Shown here: one piece after another, positions 61,988 to 64,000 of the stretch
How positions within the stretch are numbered: the stretch's first letter is position 1
Layout: each line of letters starts with the position of its first letter
Assembly (NCBI RefSeq): GCF_019091135.1
Contig: NZ_JAGXJW010000043.1
Coordinates: 1 to 64,000, forward strand
Reading direction: 5' to 3'
Source of the DNA: Cohnella sp. GbtcB17
GTDB taxonomy: Bacteria; Bacillota; Bacilli; Paenibacillales; Paenibacillaceae
DNA: 64,000 nt
Notes under the pieces: model-generated
Database searches by the model: none
What the model was told of the DNA's origin: nothing
The model's input: only the letters and a program-made list of their open reading frames with translations
Position numbers and translations under genes: made by a program

Positions 61988-62017
61988 TTGCAAGGGGCCT
62001 GGCGGTTATGGTATATT
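61988..62017 (+). promoter_or_regulatory. Probable extended -10 SigA promoter of rimP-nusA
   Basis: TTGCAA (61988-61993) and TATATT (62012-62017) with an 18-base spacer and TGG immediately before the -10 (extended -10). It drives the structured leader and rimP-nusA-ylxR. Confidence 0.78.
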
Positions 62018-62033
62018 AATTCTGGTAATCATG

Positions 62034-62121
62034 TGGATATCACTGTCTGCAGAAGAGTGGGGAAACCCACTCTTTACGTTTTGCATAGGCACTTTTGCAT
62101 GTGCGATTCTGCAGATATCCA
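62034..62121 (+). ncRNA. Structured, multi-branched 5' leader of rimP-nusA
   Basis: A closing stem pairs TGGATA (62034-62039) with TATCCA (62116-62121) and TCTGCAGAA (62046-62054) with TTCTGCAGA (62107-62115). Inside is a hairpin GAGTGGG-GAAA-CCCACTC (62055-62072) with a GNRA tetraloop, and a smaller hairpin GCAC-TTTTGCAT-GTGC (62089-62104). This makes a three-way junction about 30 bases before the rimP start. Similar leaders before rimP/nusA are known to be regulatory in some bacteria; the relationship here is not tested. Confidence 0.65.
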
Positions 62122-62148
62122 TTTGAAGCAATCGGGAGGTCTGGTCAT

Positions 62149-62610
62149 TTGAGCGTTTCGAAGATCAAATCCGCGGTCGAGCAGCTGGTCGCCCCCTTCG
62201 TGGAGGAGAACGGCTTCGAGCTGGTGGATGTAGAATACGTCAAGGAAGGCAGCAACTACTTTCTGCGCGTATTCGTGGACAAGGCGGGCGGCATCGATAT
62301 CGACGACTGCGGCCGGGTGTCCGAATATTTAAGCGGGAAGCTCGACGAAGCCGACCCGATCCCCGAAGCTTACTTCCTCGAGGTGAGCTCGCCGGGCGCC
62401 GAACGTCCCCTGAAGAAAGCGGAGGACGTCGCTTCTGCTGTCGGCAAACATGTATTCGTTACGACCTATGAGCCGGTGGACGGCGCCAAGGAATTCGAAG
62501 GCAGCCTGGACGGCTTCGACGGCAGCGTGATGACCGTGACCGTCGGGCGCAAGCGCCATGAGATTCCTTACGATAAAGTGGCTTCCGCGAGGCTGGCCAT
62601 CGTCTTTTAA
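62149..62610 (+). CDS. rimP: Ribosome maturation factor RimP
   Basis: RimP assists 30S assembly. TTG 62149 follows GGGAGGT by eight bases, giving 153 residues; upstream frame has no binding site. 'FELVDVEYVKEGSNYFLRVF' with 'VDKAGGIDIDDCG', and 'LEVSSPGAERPLKKAED' are the family signatures. First gene of the rimP-nusA-ylxR operon. Confidence 0.97.
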   Translation: MSVSKIKSAVEQLVAPFVEENGFELVDVEYVKEGSNYFLRVFVDKAGGIDIDDCGRVSEYLSGKLDEADPIPEAYFLEVSSPGAERPLKKAEDVASAVGKHVFVTTYEPVDGAKEFEGSLDGFDGSVMTVTVGRKRHEIPYDKVASARLAIVF

Positions 62611-62636
62611 TTTGCGAGAGGAGGAGAGCAGGAGCT

Positions 62637-63734
62637 ATGAGCATGGAGTTTATTGAAGCCTTGGGCGAGATCGAACGCGACAAAGGCATCGCCAAGGATG
62701 TCCTCATCGAGGCCATCGAAGCGGCACTTATCTCCAGCTATAAACGCAATTTCAATACGGCGCAGAACGTACGCGTCGACATCAACCGCAATACCGGCCT
62801 GATCAAAGTGTACGCGCGCAAGACCGTCGTCGACGAGGTGCTCGACCCGCGCCTCGAGATCGCGATCGACGCGGCCCGCTCCATCAATCCGCACTATCAG
62901 ATCGAGGACATCGCCGAGATCGAGGTGACGCCGCGGGATTTCGGACGGATCGCGGCCCAGACGGCGAAGCAGGTCGTGACCCAGCGTATCCGCGAGGCGG
63001 AGCGCGGGCTGATCTACCACGCGTACGTGGACAAAGAGCAGGACATCGTGACCGGCATCATCCAGCGGATCGACATGCGCAACCTGTACGTCGACTTGGG
63101 CAAGGTCGAGGCGGCGCTGCCGCTCACCGAGCTCATGCCGACCGACAAGTTCAAGCAGGGCGATCGGGTAAAGTCTTATATCACGAAGGTCGAGAATACG
63201 AGCAAGGGACCGCAGATCATTTTGTCGCGGACGCATCCCGGACTGCTCAAGCGGCTGTTCGAGCTCGAGGTGCCCGAGATATTCGACGGCACGGTCGAGA
63301 TCCGTTCGGTCGCACGCGAAGCGGGCTTCCGTTCCAAGATCGCCGTTCATTCGCGTGCGGATGAAGTCGATCCGATCGGCTCCTGCGTCGGACAGAAGGG
63401 CGTGCGGGTACAGACGATCGTGAACGAGCTTAAGGGCGAGAAGATCGATATCGTCCGCTGGTCCGACGCCGTCGAGGAATACGTTGCCAATGCGCTCAGC
63501 CCTTCCAAGGTGCTCGAGGTCATCGTGTTCGAGGCCGAAAAGATGGCGCGCGTTATCGTGCCGGACTATCAGCTGTCGCTCGCGATCGGCATCAAGGGCC
63601 AGAACGCGCGGCTCGCCGCGAAGCTGACCGGGTGGAAGATCGATATCAAGAGCGAGACGCAGGCGGAGCAGGAATACGGCCGGCCGCGCACCGAAGGCGA
63701 TGCGATGCACCAGGACAGCGTGACGATCGATTAA
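62637..63734 (+). CDS. nusA: Transcription termination/antitermination factor NusA
   Basis: NusA binds RNA polymerase and modulates pausing and termination. The 365-residue protein has the N-terminal domain, an S1 domain (about 135-200, 'DIVTGIIQRIDMRNLYVDLG'), and two KH domains ('SKIAVHSRADEVDPIGSCVG' and 'LSLAIGIKGQNARLAAKLTG'). As in other Bacillota it lacks the acidic C-terminal repeats of E. coli. GAGAGGAGGAG lies upstream of ATG 62637. Confidence 0.98.
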   Translation: MSMEFIEALGEIERDKGIAKDVLIEAIEAALISSYKRNFNTAQNVRVDINRNTGLIKVYARKTVVDEVLDPRLEIAIDAARSINPHYQIEDIAEIEVTPRDFGRIAAQTAKQVVTQRIREAERGLIYHAYVDKEQDIVTGIIQRIDMRNLYVDLGKVEAALPLTELMPTDKFKQGDRVKSYITKVENTSKGPQIILSRTHPGLLKRLFELEVPEIFDGTVEIRSVAREAGFRSKIAVHSRADEVDPIGSCVGQKGVRVQTIVNELKGEKIDIVRWSDAVEEYVANALSPSKVLEVIVFEAEKMARVIVPDYQLSLAIGIKGQNARLAAKLTGWKIDIKSETQAEQEYGRPRTEGDAMHQDSVTID

Positions 63735-63782
63735 TTTTCAGGCGGCAATCATATAGACGGTCCGCATGGGAGGCGAGAAACC

Positions 63783-64000
63783 TTGAGACCGAGGAAGATA
63801 CCGCAGCGCAAATGCATCGCGAGCCAGGAAATGATGCCTAAAAAAGAGCTCATCCGCATCGTTCGGTCGCCGACGGGGGAGATATCCCTCGATCTGACGG
63901 GTAAAAAACCCGGTAGGGGCGCCTATCTGTGCGGCAAGCTGTCCTACTTCAAGCTGGCCAAGAAGACGAAGGCGCTGGAGCGCGCGCTCAAGGCGCCCGT
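63783..64000 (+). CDS. ylxR: YlxR (RnpM) family RNA-binding protein, N-terminal part
   Basis: The frame starts at TTG 63783, after GGGAGGCGAG, and runs off the window end (72 codons visible). 'PKKELIRIVRSPTGEISLDL' with 'TGKKPGRGAYLCGK' identifies the YlxR family, which in B. subtilis (RnpM) binds RNase P RNA and lowers its activity. The N-terminal RKCIASQE has Ser where many homologues have a second Cys. Its place after nusA is conserved. Confidence 0.9.
   Translation, partial: MRPRKIPQRKCIASQEMMPKKELIRIVRSPTGEISLDLTGKKPGRGAYLCGKLSYFKLAKKTKALERALKAP

Overview
The window is a 64 kb stretch of chromosome from a GC-rich, flagellated, low-GC-lineage Gram-positive (Bacillota). The best fit is Paenibacillaceae (Cohnella or Paenibacillus-like). 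This rests on gene content and order: sucCD-dprA-topA-trmFO-hslVU-codY, then a long fla/che operon ending in sigD, then rpsB-tsf-pyrH-frr-uppS-cdsA-dxr-rseP-proS, and polC-rimP-nusA-ylxR. PolC, CodY, FliY, CheC/CheD and a split SdaAB/SdaAA pair are all Bacillota hallmarks. Almost everything real is on the + strand. No rRNA, tRNA, IS element, phage gene or CRISPR array was seen. No gap between genes exceeds 300 bases.

Layout. Positions 1-1299 hold the end of sucC and all of sucD, closed by a terminator. Positions 1408-8993 hold dprA, topA, trmFO, hslV, hslU and codY, closed by a strong terminator at 9008-9043. Positions 9220-41192 are one nearly gap-free motility/chemotaxis operon: rod, MS-ring, switch, export ATPase, hook, export gate, FlhF/FlhG, CheB/A/W/C/D, SigD, then four tail genes (FapA-like, two small unknowns, one MltG/LysM-like). 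Positions 41404-50043 hold translation and envelope genes (rpsB, tsf, pyrH, frr, uppS, cdsA, dxr, rseP, proS), with terminators between several of them. Positions 50127-57420 are an accessory block between proS and polC: a GGDEF-like/winged-helix regulator and a tightly packed six-gene catabolic operon (SDR, DHDPS-family lyase, two-subunit L-serine dehydratase, M20 amidohydrolase, Gfo/Idh oxidoreductase). Positions 57591-64000 hold polC, rimP, nusA and the start of ylxR.

Most notable observations. (1) flhF is interrupted by a single amber codon exactly at the P-loop lysine; the rest of the GTPase domain is intact in the same frame. (2) UppS, normally essential, has Ala in place of the catalytic Asp of the MDGNGRWAK motif. 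(3) A perfect 12-bp inverted repeat sequesters the ribosome binding site of the swrD/flbD gene. (4) The rimP-nusA leader can fold into a multi-branched RNA with a GNRA-capped hairpin. (5) polC has its own promoter followed by a terminator-like hairpin that abuts the start codon. (6) The proS-polC accessory block looks like an undescribed catabolic locus with its own palindromic operator. (7) The rpsB promoter -35 box lies in the loop of the fla/che terminator. Observations 1 and 2 are single-base differences from the expected catalytic codon, so sequencing error must be excluded first.
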